Origin: Croceitalea rosinachiae
GTDB taxonomy: Bacteria > Bacteroidota > Bacteroidia > Flavobacteriales > Flavobacteriaceae
Direction of reading: 5' to 3'
Length of the DNA: 64,000 nt
Assembly: GCF_031846445.1 (NCBI RefSeq)
Contig: NZ_JAVRHR010000002.1
Coordinates: forward strand, 997,144-1,061,143
The translations under genes and the position numbers were made by a program. Below the pieces are notes generated by a model. That model did not search any database, was not told the DNA's origin, and saw nothing but the letters and a program-made list of their open reading frames with translations. Below, one piece after another: positions 34,755 to 44,308 of this stretch (its first letter is position 1; each line of letters begins with the position of its first letter).

Positions 34755-36011
34755 ATGAAAATAGATAACAATCAATTATTAAGGTTTACCACCGCTGGAA
34801 GTGTCGATGATGGTAAAAGCACACTCATAGGAAGGCTTCTCTATGACTCTAAATCAATATTTGAGGATCAATTAGAAGCAATTGAAAGTACCAGTTTAAG
34901 AAAAGGCCACGAAGGTGTGGATTTGGCCTTATTCACAGATGGATTAAAAGATGAACGCGAGCAGGGGATAACAATTGATGTCGCCTACCGCTACTTCACC
35001 ACCCCAAAGAGAAAATTCATAATTGCCGATACTCCTGGCCATATTCAATACACAAGGAACATGGTTACTGGTGCATCTACCGCGAATGCTGCCATTATTT
35101 TGGTAGATGCTAGACACGGAGTCATTGAACAGACAAAAAGGCACTCCTTTATTGCCTCATTATTACAGATTCCACATTTAGTAGTCTGTATCAATAAAAT
35201 GGATTTGGTTGACTTTAAAGAAGAAGCTTATGATAAAATTGTCAAAGAGTTTCAAGATTTTTCTTCAAAATTACTAGTTAAAGATGTCAGGTTCATTCCA
35301 ATTAGTGCACTTTTAGGTGATAACGTGGTCAATCGATCAAAAAATATGTCTTGGTTTAACGGCGCGCCCCTTCTCCATACTTTGGAGACTATCCATATAA
35401 GCAGTGATTTCAACAGTGTGGATGCCCGATTCCCGGTTCAAACTGTACTTCGCCCCCAACGTGAAGGGTTCATTGATTATAGAGGTTATGCAGGTAGAAT
35501 TGCAAGCGGGATATTTAGACCGGGCGATGAAATTACGGTAATGCCGTCTGGGTTCACTTCAAAAATCAAAACAGTAGAGGGACCTAAAGGAAAAATTGAT
35601 GAGGCCTATGCGCCCATGTCCATTTCAATTACCTTGGAAGATGATATCGATATCAGTCGCGGTGATATGATTGTTCGGTCGAACAACCAGCCTAAACCCG
35701 TTCAGGATTTGGAAGCAATGATTTGCTGGATGAATAACGCCCCGGCTAGGCCGAGAGCAAAGTATACCATTCGACATACTACAAATGAACAGACCGCAAT
35801 GATTACAGAAATATTATATAAGATAGATATTCAGACATTAGGTAGAAACTTTGAGGACAAACAAATAAACATGAACGATATTTGTAAGGTAAAGATTAGA
35901 ACCACCAAACCTCTAATGATAGATTCATATAGGGAAAATAGAAGCACAGGTAATTTGATTTTAATAGATGAGACTACCAATGAAACAGTGGCAGCTGGTA
36001 TGATTATCTAG
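34755..36011 (+). CDS. cysN: Sulfate adenylyltransferase subunit 1 (GTPase)
   Basis: This 418-residue GTPase subunit of ATP sulfurylase is related to EF-Tu. It has P-loop GSVDDGKSTLIGRLLYD, EREQGITIDVAYRYF, DTPGHIQYTRNM and NKMD, followed by beta-barrel domains 2 and 3. GTP hydrolysis drives APS formation by CysD. The C-terminal APS kinase domain of fused CysNC proteins is absent, consistent with a separate cysC. It is last in the sulfate block; a degraded-looking 584-base gap follows. Confidence 0.96.
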   Translation: MKIDNNQLLRFTTAGSVDDGKSTLIGRLLYDSKSIFEDQLEAIESTSLRKGHEGVDLALFTDGLKDEREQGITIDVAYRYFTTPKRKFIIADTPGHIQYTRNMVTGASTANAAIILVDARHGVIEQTKRHSFIASLLQIPHLVVCINKMDLVDFKEEAYDKIVKEFQDFSSKLLVKDVRFIPISALLGDNVVNRSKNMSWFNGAPLLHTLETIHISSDFNSVDARFPVQTVLRPQREGFIDYRGYAGRIASGIFRPGDEITVMPSGFTSKIKTVEGPKGKIDEAYAPMSISITLEDDIDISRGDMIVRSNNQPKPVQDLEAMICWMNNAPARPRAKYTIRHTTNEQTAMITEILYKIDIQTLGRNFEDKQINMNDICKVKIRTTKPLMIDSYRENRSTGNLILIDETTNETVAAGMII

Positions 36012-36595
36012 ACGAGCAATCTTATAAGAGAAATGCTATTTTTTAAATATCTCAAGCAAATATGCAACTAACGGATTTATTTGGAAATACATCGTGTTAT
36101 CAAATACAATCTTGGTTCTTGACATCTTGTTTTGTTATTTGGAAGCATCGTTTTAGCTTTAAAAGGTGTTGCCATTTAAGTTATCTTAGCTGCTTTAATT
36201 CATTAAATTAAAATGAGTGTAAGAATTTTTAAGGAACTTACTTTTAATAAAAAGATTTTTTTTGAAATCCAGATGGAAACTCTAATTCCATATTTGCTTT
36301 TTTTTGGATTGATGCTACTATTGTTTTCTCTAGGAGAAAATCAATTTGGTTCCATTTGACCCTGATATTGTGGCTATTATGCACTTCATATTATTTTCTT
36401 TATCATCAATAAGGGAAATATCATATTTGAAAGAGACAATGAAAGGACGACATAATGGAAGTGATGCAGTATTTACTAATATCATTCAAAAAAACTGATA
36501 AAATTCCGGTGATAAAGAAATACGTTTAGCCTTTTGTAAAAAAGAAAAGTGATGAAAAACAGTGTGATTTTGGTCTTATTAAATTTTACAAGATT
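36012..36595. other. Gap without a recognised gene; possible gene remnant
   Basis: There is no recognisable gene in these 584 bases. A 48-codon frame at 36213-36359 (+) begins MSVRIFKELTFNKK and holds one hydrophobic segment, IPYLLFFGLMLLLFSL. Further coding-like stretches follow in other frames, for example GRHNGSDAVFTNIIQKN. The pattern suggests a decayed membrane protein gene, but no family could be named. Confidence 0.3.
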
Positions 36596-37936
36596 ATGAA
36601 ATTGAAATTCATCTTTATTGCGATTCTATTGGCAATTGACCAAATATTCATACGATTCAAGATTGGTTTTATTAGTTTTGATAGACTTTTAGAGTTCATC
36701 TTCTTTTTTATTCTATTTAAAGACTTCGTGTTTGAACTTAAAGTAAATTCTTTTTTTAGAAAATGGTGTAGGATAATTGTTTGCCTTGCAGCAATTCAAT
36801 TATTGTTCAAACTTTATTTATCTATTATAGGAGAACTGGAATTTCAATTTGTCTATACCCCCCTAATCAAGAGTTTTTCCTTTATAGTGTTTTCGTTCTT
36901 ATTTTTAATTCTAGCAAAAGAAGGGGTTAAATATTTGAATATCATTGTGCTAATACATTTATTCATTCTCGTATTTGCCTTTTTACAACATCCTTTGTCT
37001 CCAATTGCGGATCAAATGTTGGAGATAAAAAAATTGCTCTATGTAAGTGCTGAATCAGAAAGAATAGCTCAAGATTTGAAAAGGGAAGGAACTTATATCA
37101 CTGGTGGTTATGGGGACAGATTTAGACTTGCAGGTCCATTTGCAAATACCATAAATTTCTCATATTTCGCATTTAGCAGCTTTGCCCTTAATTTATTTCT
37201 CTTTATAAAATATAAGAGGAAGCAATATTTGTTTTTACTAATCGTCTTATTTATTGCCTCTATCCTCTCACAAACGCGTTCACTATTACTAGCCGAATCA
37301 TTTCTGATTTTCGGATACCTGTTTTTCGCTCCCTTTAAAAAACACTTCTTCTATAAAATAGCTATTGTTTTGGGAGCGTTAATTTTATCATTAAGTATTT
37401 ACACAGCTGGCGATGTTCTTTTTAAAGGTGGTTCTAGCAGAATTACCTCAATTAGTGCCAACGGACATTCTGATTCAAGACCATTGTTATGGATTACGGC
37501 ATTTTACGCTGTTGCCAGCAATCCTTTTGGTCTTACCCAAGCCAACTATCAAATCGCAAGGGAAGAAATGTTTCGGATTTTTGGAAATCCCGATATTCTA
37601 TATCTTTGGCCACATAATGGCGCAATCAATATTGGTTTTCATTATACGTTCTTCGGTTATATAATATTTGTTTTCTTAGTCTCATTGCTACTGAAAAACA
37701 TAAATAATATCGAGAACAAGAAACTAGTGATATTTTTTAAAATTGCTCTTATTGGCTATGTGATTCATACGAGTTTTCATAACAATTTCATTCTTGAATC
37801 TGATTATACATTTTTAATGATATTAATGCTAATTCCCTTTAGCTTAAACAATGAAAAAAGTGCAAGAGACAATGTACTGAAATGGAAATACTTACGTTCA
37901 AGTAGCACAACACACCTCACTACCAAGGAATCATAA
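36596..37936 (+). CDS. O-antigen polymerase/ligase-like membrane protein (Wzy-like)
   Basis: This 446-residue polytopic protein has about 10-11 hydrophobic segments and a larger periplasmic loop (about 285-345) containing SRITSISANGHSDSRPLLW and LTQANYQIAREE. That layout is typical of Wzy polymerases and O-antigen ligases. In a Wzx/Wzc/Wza locus with no other candidate, it is the likely repeat-unit polymerase. Wzy proteins share little sequence, so the call rests on topology and context. A GT4 gene follows nine bases later. Confidence 0.78.
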   Translation: MKLKFIFIAILLAIDQIFIRFKIGFISFDRLLEFIFFFILFKDFVFELKVNSFFRKWCRIIVCLAAIQLLFKLYLSIIGELEFQFVYTPLIKSFSFIVFSFLFLILAKEGVKYLNIIVLIHLFILVFAFLQHPLSPIADQMLEIKKLLYVSAESERIAQDLKREGTYITGGYGDRFRLAGPFANTINFSYFAFSSFALNLFLFIKYKRKQYLFLLIVLFIASILSQTRSLLLAESFLIFGYLFFAPFKKHFFYKIAIVLGALILSLSIYTAGDVLFKGGSSRITSISANGHSDSRPLLWITAFYAVASNPFGLTQANYQIAREEMFRIFGNPDILYLWPHNGAINIGFHYTFFGYIIFVFLVSLLLKNINNIENKKLVIFFKIALIGYVIHTSFHNNFILESDYTFLMILMLIPFSLNNEKSARDNVLKWKYLRSSSTTHLTTKES

Positions 37937-37945
37937 CGAAATTAC

Positions 37946-39025
37946 ATGAGTCGTAAAAAAATCAAAGTTCTATTTGTTATACCATCATTACGAGCAGGAG
38001 GGGCGGAAAGAGTCATGTCATATGTTTCACAAAATCTCAATCCAAATTTATTTGACACCACTCTGCTGGTCATTGGTCATAGAAAGGATACCTCATATAC
38101 TCTAGACCGAACCAACGTAGTCTTTTTGAAAAAAAACCGGGTATTGTTTTCGTTCCTTCCCATCTTTTTTTTTCTAAAAAAACATCAACCCCATATCGTA
38201 ATAAGTGCCATCGGTCATGTTAATGCCTTAATGGGTTTGGAGTCTATTTTTTTTAGGAGAATAATCTTTGTAGGGAGGGAAGTAAACGTAATAAGTGTTT
38301 TGTCAAAAATTCAACCTTCTAAAAAATGGTATGCCTTTCTTAATTTAACAAAACACACATACAAACTACTAGATATCATTTTATGTCAGTCGCGGGATAT
38401 GGCTGATGACATGAGAATTAACTTTGACGTTCCTCTTGAAAAAATACGAATTGTAAATAATCCAATATCTGATGAATTTTATCCAAAAGAGGAATACCCA
38501 ATTAACCTTGTACCCAAATTTGTGACAGTGGGTAGTCTGGTGGAAAGAAAAGGACATAAAAGAATTCTGAACGCGCTCCTAAATTATGATGGGGCATATG
38601 AATATATGATTATTGGTAATGGAAGTATGGCTGATGAAATTTTAGATTATGCGGCGGAAAAAGGAATGAAAGAGAATATAACCCACATCCCATTTACAAA
38701 AAATGTGGCTGATTACCTTAAAAAAGCGGATGTGTTCTTACAAGGTTCCTTCGTAGAAGGATTCCCCAATGCACTTCTTGAAAGTTGTGCCACTGGCACA
38801 CCTGTTATAGCTTTTAAAGCCAAAGGGGGAATAAATGAAATTGTGGAAAATGGAATAAATGGGTACATCGTTGAAAATGAAATGGAATTTACCGATAAAC
38901 TCAGCCTACTTCTCTCTAAAAAATTAAACCCCAAACAGGTTAGTTTTACGGTATTCCAAAAATTCAGCAGTTCCAAAATTTTGAAACAATATGAGACTTT
39001 ATTTTTAGAAGCATTACAACAATAG
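37946..39025 (+). CDS. Glycosyltransferase family 4 (first of three)
   Basis: This 359-residue GT-B retaining glycosyltransferase has the N-terminal acceptor domain start VLFVIPSLRAGGAERVMSYV. The nucleotide-sugar domain contains VGSLVERKGHKRILNAL and the catalytic E-x7-E motif EGFPNALLE, followed by TGTPVIAFKAKGG. It would add one sugar of the repeat unit on the cytoplasmic face. The donor cannot be read from sequence. It lies in the plus-strand run from the Wzy-like gene onwards. Confidence 0.9.
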   Translation: MSRKKIKVLFVIPSLRAGGAERVMSYVSQNLNPNLFDTTLLVIGHRKDTSYTLDRTNVVFLKKNRVLFSFLPIFFFLKKHQPHIVISAIGHVNALMGLESIFFRRIIFVGREVNVISVLSKIQPSKKWYAFLNLTKHTYKLLDIILCQSRDMADDMRINFDVPLEKIRIVNNPISDEFYPKEEYPINLVPKFVTVGSLVERKGHKRILNALLNYDGAYEYMIIGNGSMADEILDYAAEKGMKENITHIPFTKNVADYLKKADVFLQGSFVEGFPNALLESCATGTPVIAFKAKGGINEIVENGINGYIVENEMEFTDKLSLLLSKKLNPKQVSFTVFQKFSSSKILKQYETLFLEALQQ

Positions 39026-39169
39026 ATTATGAAAGGTTCCACAATCAACCAATTCCATAGAAAACCGAAAGGAGCAGTAACCTCTATATTGAAACAACTA
39101 TTGTGCGTTGGAAGTCAGAAAAAGTATCGGTAATGAAAAGTTGTTTTTAAACCCCACAAAAAAATATAC

Positions 39170-40273
39170 ATGAAAGTATTACATTTCATAAATTCACTTT
39201 CAGCAGGTGGTGCAGAACGTTTATTAGTGGATTTAGTTCTACGTTTGAACAAAAAAGGTATTAAAACCGATATTTTGATGATAAAAGGTGGTGACTCTCC
39301 TTTTTTGGAAAAATTGAGTTCGGATATGGATATCAAGGTAATGGAACTGACTGGAAAAGGAAGTGTTTATAACCCTTCTCACATCCTCAAACTCAACGCC
39401 TATTTTAATCTGTATGATGTTGTACACGTACATCTGTTTCCTGCATTGTATTGGAGTGGTATCTTTAACTTCTTTAAAAAAAAGAACTTTCATCTGGTTT
39501 TCACTGAACACAATACGACCAACAGACGTAGGGAAATTTCCTTATTCAAGTTTTTCGATAAACTGATATATGGAAGGTATGATAGAATAATTACCATTTC
39601 GAATTCCGTTGACGAAACACTTAAATCACATCTAGTTAATCATCATAGTAAAATTGTGAAAATCTACAATGGGATTGATTTAGATGAAATAGCTGTGGCA
39701 AAACCTTATGGCAAAAATGAAATTGGGTGTAAGGAAAGTGATGTCCTCATCATGCAGGTATCTAGTTTTACACCTCAAAAAGACCAATCAACGCTTATCA
39801 AATCATTACAACATTTACCTGATCAATTTAAACTAGTACTAGTTGGGGGCGGTCCGTTAAAAGCGGAGAATTTAGATTATGTCAAAAAACAGGACTTATC
39901 TGAACGAGTGATTTTCCTTGGTATTAGAAACGACGTTCCAAGATTGCTCAAAACGGTTGATGTTGTTGTATTAAGCTCTCTCTTTGAAGGACTATCCCTA
40001 GCGAGTGTGGAAGGTTTGGCCTCCGGAAAGCCATTTATAAGCTCAAATGTACCAGGCCTCACTGAAGTTGTGGAAAATGCAGGATTGATGTTTCAATCTA
40101 AAAACCATAAGGAATTGGCACAGTTAATACAATCCCTTATTGATAACCGTGAATTCTATATGAAAACAGTAGCTAAGTGTCAAGAAAGGGCCAAAATGTA
40201 TGACATTCGTTTTATGACTAACAACTATATAAGACTTTATAAAGAGCTTTCATTTAAAAAGAAAAAACTATAA
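39170..40273 (+). CDS. Glycosyltransferase family 4 (second of three)
   Basis: This 367-residue GT-B glycosyltransferase begins MKVLHFINSLSAGGAERLLV. VFTEHNTTNRRREISLFKF lies in the acceptor domain. The donor domain has VSSFTPQKDQSTLIKSL and E-x7-E EGLSLASVE. It is separated from the previous GT4 by 144 bases with no gene and from the next by about 30 bases. It probably builds the same EPS repeat unit; donor and linkage are unknown. Confidence 0.9.
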   Translation: MKVLHFINSLSAGGAERLLVDLVLRLNKKGIKTDILMIKGGDSPFLEKLSSDMDIKVMELTGKGSVYNPSHILKLNAYFNLYDVVHVHLFPALYWSGIFNFFKKKNFHLVFTEHNTTNRRREISLFKFFDKLIYGRYDRIITISNSVDETLKSHLVNHHSKIVKIYNGIDLDEIAVAKPYGKNEIGCKESDVLIMQVSSFTPQKDQSTLIKSLQHLPDQFKLVLVGGGPLKAENLDYVKKQDLSERVIFLGIRNDVPRLLKTVDVVVLSSLFEGLSLASVEGLASGKPFISSNVPGLTEVVENAGLMFQSKNHKELAQLIQSLIDNREFYMKTVAKCQERAKMYDIRFMTNNYIRLYKELSFKKKKL

Positions 40274-40302
40274 AATTTTTGTGTAAAAATTATTCTATAG
40301 AT

Positions 40303-41439
40303 ATGAACAAGAAAATAATGATTATCGCTTCACTTTCGTACTCGTTGATTCATTTTAGAGGTGATTTCATTGAAGCCTTAGTCAAATCAGGATTCAAGGT
40401 CTTTGGTGTTGCCCCTGAAATATCTCTCGAAGTTGCCAAAGGGTTAGAAAGAATTGGTGGAACTCCATTGGAAATTCAACTTGATGGGACGGGTTTGAAC
40501 CCCTTCAAAGATTATAGGACCATAAAACAGCTTAAACGGCTCATTATAAAACATGAGATTGATTTAGTATTTCCATATACTATTAAACCTGTAGTCTATG
40601 GGTCCATTGCTGCAGCTATGTACAATATTCCCACAGTTTCATTGATAACAGGTTTGGGGTTCACATTTAGCGGGGCTTCAACAAAAGCCAATTTGTTACA
40701 ACAGGTAACGAAACGGCTTTACCGTTATGCCTTAAGGAAGAACGAATTAGTCATTTTCCAAAATGAAGACGACTTAAAACTATTCCATTCGAAACGAATT
40801 CTTTCAAAAAAACAGAATACCGCAATTGTCAATGGTTCTGGAGTAAATCTAGACCGCTATCCATTTCGTATACAATCTGTGGAAGGGCCTACGGTCAAAT
40901 TCATAATAGTGGCCAGATTGATTATGGAAAAAGGCATTCATCTTTTTTTGAGTGCGGCAAAAAAACTGAAAAAAGAATTTCCTAAAGCTGAATTTCACAT
41001 TATAGGTGCTGAATCCAATACGCCATCAGGAATAAAAGTAGAGCAATTGACCCAGATGCATAAGGAAGGTACCATTGTTTTCCATGGCAGTAGTGACAAA
41101 GTTCCCGAGTTTTTAGAGAGAATGGACGTTTTTGTGCTACCCACCTACTACCGCGAAGGAGTTCCTCGCTCAATATTGGAAGCTCTCTCGATTGGAATGC
41201 CTATCATAACAACCGACACACCAGGTTGTAAAGAGACTGTTATCATGAAAGAGAATGGATTTTTAATTACTCCTAAAAGTCTTGAATCTTTAGTTGAAGC
41301 ATGTCGTTATTTTCTTGAAAATCCTTCTTCTGTTGAACAAATGGGCAAACAAAGTAGGAACTTAGCAGAGAAAATATTTGATGTTAACTTAATCAACCGA
41401 GCTTTGGTAACTCATATCAATAGAACTATAGCCAAATAA
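40303..41439 (+). CDS. Glycosyltransferase family 4, PglA-like
   Basis: This 378-residue GT-B enzyme looks like PglA, the transferase that adds the second sugar to undecaprenyl-diphospho-bacillosamine. It has the characteristic start IIASLSYSLIHFRGDFIEAL, then FPYTIKPVVYGSIAAAMYN and SLITGLGFTFSG. Donor-site motifs are VARLIMEKGIHLFLSA and EGVPRSILE. I start at the ATG of MNKKIMII; an upstream in-frame TTG at 40279 is less likely. A PglC-like priming transferase follows after 304 bases, which supports the pairing. Confidence 0.88.
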   Translation: MNKKIMIIASLSYSLIHFRGDFIEALVKSGFKVFGVAPEISLEVAKGLERIGGTPLEIQLDGTGLNPFKDYRTIKQLKRLIIKHEIDLVFPYTIKPVVYGSIAAAMYNIPTVSLITGLGFTFSGASTKANLLQQVTKRLYRYALRKNELVIFQNEDDLKLFHSKRILSKKQNTAIVNGSGVNLDRYPFRIQSVEGPTVKFIIVARLIMEKGIHLFLSAAKKLKKEFPKAEFHIIGAESNTPSGIKVEQLTQMHKEGTIVFHGSSDKVPEFLERMDVFVLPTYYREGVPRSILEALSIGMPIITTDTPGCKETVIMKENGFLITPKSLESLVEACRYFLENPSSVEQMGKQSRNLAEKIFDVNLINRALVTHINRTIAK

Positions 41440-41743
41440 GAAATCTAAAATCTGATTAAGAATTAAGGCTTAGCCATATCTTAGCCCATTATCGCATCTA
41501 CGATAACAGAAAAGCAGCTAATCTAAACACTCTTTAAATAGTTTGAAGAGGTTTTCTATTTCGGACTTTTAGTTATAAACAGTTTGTATTTTTAATGTAA
41601 GTGCAATTGGGCGAAATAATTTACTTTTAAAAGTACTTTGCTTGTTGGGGGAATGTTTTTGTGTAATTTTATTTCCGAATTAGAGTACCAAGACATCTAT
41701 ATAATTAGTTGATACAAAGCTTTTTTAAACCTACTTTTTAATC
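41440..41743. other. Intergenic region, no gene seen
   Basis: This A+T-rich stretch lies between the PglA-like and PglC-like genes. No open frame with family similarity, strong terminator or clear promoter was found. Confidence 0.4.
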
Positions 41744-42349
41744 ATGTATCGAATTTTGATTAAACCATTTTTTGATTACTTATTCACGTTACTTCTTTTG
41801 TTTATCTTCCTCCCCCTTTTGATACTTTTGACAATTTTACTGTATATCAATAATGATGGAAAGCCCTTCTTTTTTCAACAAAGAGGTGGTAAAGGACAGA
41901 GTATCTTCAAAATAATCAAATTTCGAACCATGAATGATAAAAAAGATATTAATGGGCAATTATTACCAGATGGCGAACGTTTAACTAAATTAGGTGCTTT
42001 GGTCAGAAAAACATCTTTTGACGAGTTACCACAATTGTTTAACATTTTGAAAGGGGAAATGAGCTTGGTTGGTCCAAGACCTTTGACTGCTGTATATCTT
42101 GATATTTACGATGATTTTCAAAAACAAAGACATAACGTAAAACCTGGTATTACTGGTTGGGCTCAAGTTAATGGCAGAAATAACCTTAGTTGGAGTCAAA
42201 AATTCAAACTTGATGTTTGGTATGTTGAAAACTCCAATTTTTTCCTAGACTTAAGAATATTTCTTTTAACAATGGTTAAATTTTTTAAGTTCTCGGACGT
42301 GAACATGGATGGACAAGCTACAGCGGTAGCTTTCAACGGAAAAAATTAA
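41744..42349 (+). CDS. Initiating sugar-1-phosphate transferase (PglC-like)
   Basis: This 201-residue monotopic phosphoglycosyl transferase starts the repeat unit by moving a sugar-1-phosphate from UDP-sugar to undecaprenyl phosphate. One N-terminal re-entrant helix (about 8-35) is followed by PFFFQQRGGKGQSIFKIIKF and RTMND. The catalytic Asp-Glu is in KTSFDELPQLFNILKGEMSL, and VGPRPL and KPGITGWAQVNGRN follow. Small size and sequence favour the PglC type, which fits the CapD/PglF-like dehydratase and PglE-like aminotransferase in the locus. Confidence 0.93.
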   Translation: MYRILIKPFFDYLFTLLLLFIFLPLLILLTILLYINNDGKPFFFQQRGGKGQSIFKIIKFRTMNDKKDINGQLLPDGERLTKLGALVRKTSFDELPQLFNILKGEMSLVGPRPLTAVYLDIYDDFQKQRHNVKPGITGWAQVNGRNNLSWSQKFKLDVWYVENSNFFLDLRIFLLTMVKFFKFSDVNMDGQATAVAFNGKN

Positions 42350-42412
42350 TAAAGTAAATCTAATTAAAGTAAAAGTTAATAAAATTAATTTAACAAAAAA
42401 CAAATTAATAAA

Positions 42413-43195
42413 ATGGAGTTTATAACAGACTTAAAATTGCGTACGAACGATCCTATAGAGGCTGCTGAAATTGTTAAACAGGGGCTGAAGAATTTCAAAG
42501 TAATTAAGATTGTACCTGAGTGGTACCTTGGTGATTTAAGAGCATTTTATGACACTCTTATTGATAATGTAGGAGAACCTTTTTCTATTGGTGAAGATTT
42601 TACCAACAAGGAGGTGGTATCTACTGGTGAAAAATGGTTAGAAATTAGATACGATGCTGACATACCAGACATGGCTGCTTATCGTCATAGTAAAAATGCT
42701 CAACCCCTACATACAGATGGTGCTTACGCTACTCCTTGCCCAGACATCATGGCTTTTTATTGTATCAATAAAGCTATTCAAGGCGGTGCTACCACTTTTA
42801 TTGATGGTCCTGTACTTGTTGACTTTATGAAAGAAAATGCACCAGAATTGTTGGATAGAGTTTTAAATTCAGAAGAGCTACATTACAGTAAGGCGGAAAA
42901 GTCTAGAAAACAAAAGATTATTGAAATTGGAAGCGATGGTGAAATCCGTTTTAACTTTAATTACTATTGTATAGACCCCAACGAATCAGAAGAGAACAAA
43001 AAATTAAACCAAGATTTTTTCGATTTTTTACAATCATATGTAGCCCACTCCCACATGGCTAAAAAGGTAGTTTTAAATCCTGGAGAAGGCGTATTGTGGT
43101 GGGACGATAAGGTTATTCATGGGAGAACATCTTACGAGGCTAAAAAAACCAATGATCGTTTTATTTGGAAAACCGGTTTCAATTGGAAAGACTAA
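42413..43195 (+). CDS. TauD/TfdA-family Fe(II)/2-oxoglutarate dioxygenase
   Basis: This 260-residue protein has the TauD fold. The facial triad is visible: H-x-D in QPLHTDGAYATPCPD (about residues 100-102) and the distal His in DKVIHGRTSYE (about 235), with the 2-oxoglutarate-binding Arg in NDRFIWKTGF. It should hydroxylate or oxidatively modify an organic substrate using O2. Such enzymes are unusual in EPS loci. It opens a module with a degenerate aldo/keto reductase-like gene, which overlaps it, then an SDR, a lactonase-like protein, a GT2 and an ATP-grasp ligase. The substrate is unknown. Confidence 0.88.
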   Translation: MEFITDLKLRTNDPIEAAEIVKQGLKNFKVIKIVPEWYLGDLRAFYDTLIDNVGEPFSIGEDFTNKEVVSTGEKWLEIRYDADIPDMAAYRHSKNAQPLHTDGAYATPCPDIMAFYCINKAIQGGATTFIDGPVLVDFMKENAPELLDRVLNSEELHYSKAEKSRKQKIIEIGSDGEIRFNFNYYCIDPNESEENKKLNQDFFDFLQSYVAHSHMAKKVVLNPGEGVLWWDDKVIHGRTSYEAKKTNDRFIWKTGFNWKD

Positions 43196-43935
43196 AAAAC
43201 CAATTGGGGCTTAGTGCTGTTTCTTTAGGCACTATGAGATTTCATGATAAATCACTTACTACGAATCAGGTTGTAAGGCTTATTGAAAATAGTTATGACA
43301 TTGGTATAACAACTCATCATTCTTCCTTTGAATATAGTTCGTATGAATTATATACCAAAGCACTAAAATCAGTTCGCCACAGAACTGATATCAAACATAT
43401 CGTAAAATTATCGTCTCCGCATTTTGAGGATGATGGGTTTTCAACTGAAATATTAGTTGAAAGAGTTGAAAATCAATTGAGAGCATTAAATATTGAACAA
43501 ATAGATGTATTGCAATGGCTAGTACGCTCAAAGCCAATCAATGATAAGGACAGGCTAGCAATTCTTGAAAATCAAAAAATAGAAATAAAGGCTTGTCTAT
43601 CTAAGCTTAAGCAACAAGGTAAAGTTAAATCAATTTTTAGTTTCCCTTATTCCCCTGTCTTTGCAAAAGCAGCAACGAAGCTAGAAGAAGTCGATGGGAT
43701 TATTTCTTATCTAAATAGCGAGGAATTGGAATATACACATTATGCAAAGGAATTTCCATTTATTGCCATTAGACCTTTTTTCGCAGGAAAGTTGATTCAA
43801 GGGGATGGAATAAATCGCGATAAAAAAATCCGCAAATGCCTTGATTTTGTTAGAGGCCATGATGCTGTACTTACACAAATTGTTGGAATAAATAGTCTTA
43901 AACAGTTAGATGTTTTTAGTGCTTATAATGATTAA
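43165..43935 (+). CDS. Aldo/keto reductase-like protein, degenerate active site
   Basis: This protein of up to 256 residues has the aldo/keto reductase barrel: LGLSAVSLGTMRFHD at the start, YDIGITTHHSSFEYSSYELY, NIEQIDVLQWLVRSK, and GINSLKQLDVF at the end. By alignment to the catalytic tetrad the tyrosine is kept, but the aspartate position (FDTA in active enzymes) is HHSS. The histidine position (QxHW) is QWLV. So it may not be a normal oxidoreductase. The only in-frame starts before the family similarity are TTG codons at 43165 or 43183, overlapping the end of the TauD gene; tight coupling to TauD is likely. The exact start is uncertain. Confidence 0.75.
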   Translation: MENRFQLERLKNQLGLSAVSLGTMRFHDKSLTTNQVVRLIENSYDIGITTHHSSFEYSSYELYTKALKSVRHRTDIKHIVKLSSPHFEDDGFSTEILVERVENQLRALNIEQIDVLQWLVRSKPINDKDRLAILENQKIEIKACLSKLKQQGKVKSIFSFPYSPVFAKAATKLEEVDGIISYLNSEELEYTHYAKEFPFIAIRPFFAGKLIQGDGINRDKKIRKCLDFVRGHDAVLTQIVGINSLKQLDVFSAYND

Positions 43936-44308
43936 TAAGGGTGAGTTCCAAAAGAAAGAAAAACTCTGTTTATATACAGTAACATAATTTTTGTCTTCAT
44001 TTAGCCATAAATCTTGAAGATGGACAAAAGATTAAAAAAAAGCACCTCATTTTTTACCTGAAGTATTAAGATTATAACATAAGATTAATCAATGCTCAAC
44101 TTTAAACAAGTATTTGATCAGTACATAACCAAAGTATTACGAATCTCAAACTTTGTTAGCTGTAAACAGATAGAGACTTATACAAATATCCCATAGATTT
44201 ACCCAAAAATGTATGTTCGTACGAACCAATTTATAATTGAAAGAAAAAACATTAAGAAATAAATAGATTTGAAAATGATATTTTCATATACAAGTTAAAG
44301 CATCATTA
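43936..44308. other. Intergenic region, no gene seen
   Basis: These 373 A+T-rich bases between the aldo/keto reductase-like gene and the SDR hold no recognisable gene. A short palindrome, CTGTTTATATACAG, lies near 43970. Confidence 0.4.

Noticed and set aside
32005..36011. Assimilatory sulfate reduction operon
   Set aside because: CysH, sulfite reductase and sulfate permease genes are absent from the block, and sulfotransferases are present in the locus.
42350..42412. Repeated TTAATAAA-like words before the TauD gene
   Set aside because: They are simple A/T repetition with no regular period; not a supported repeat element.
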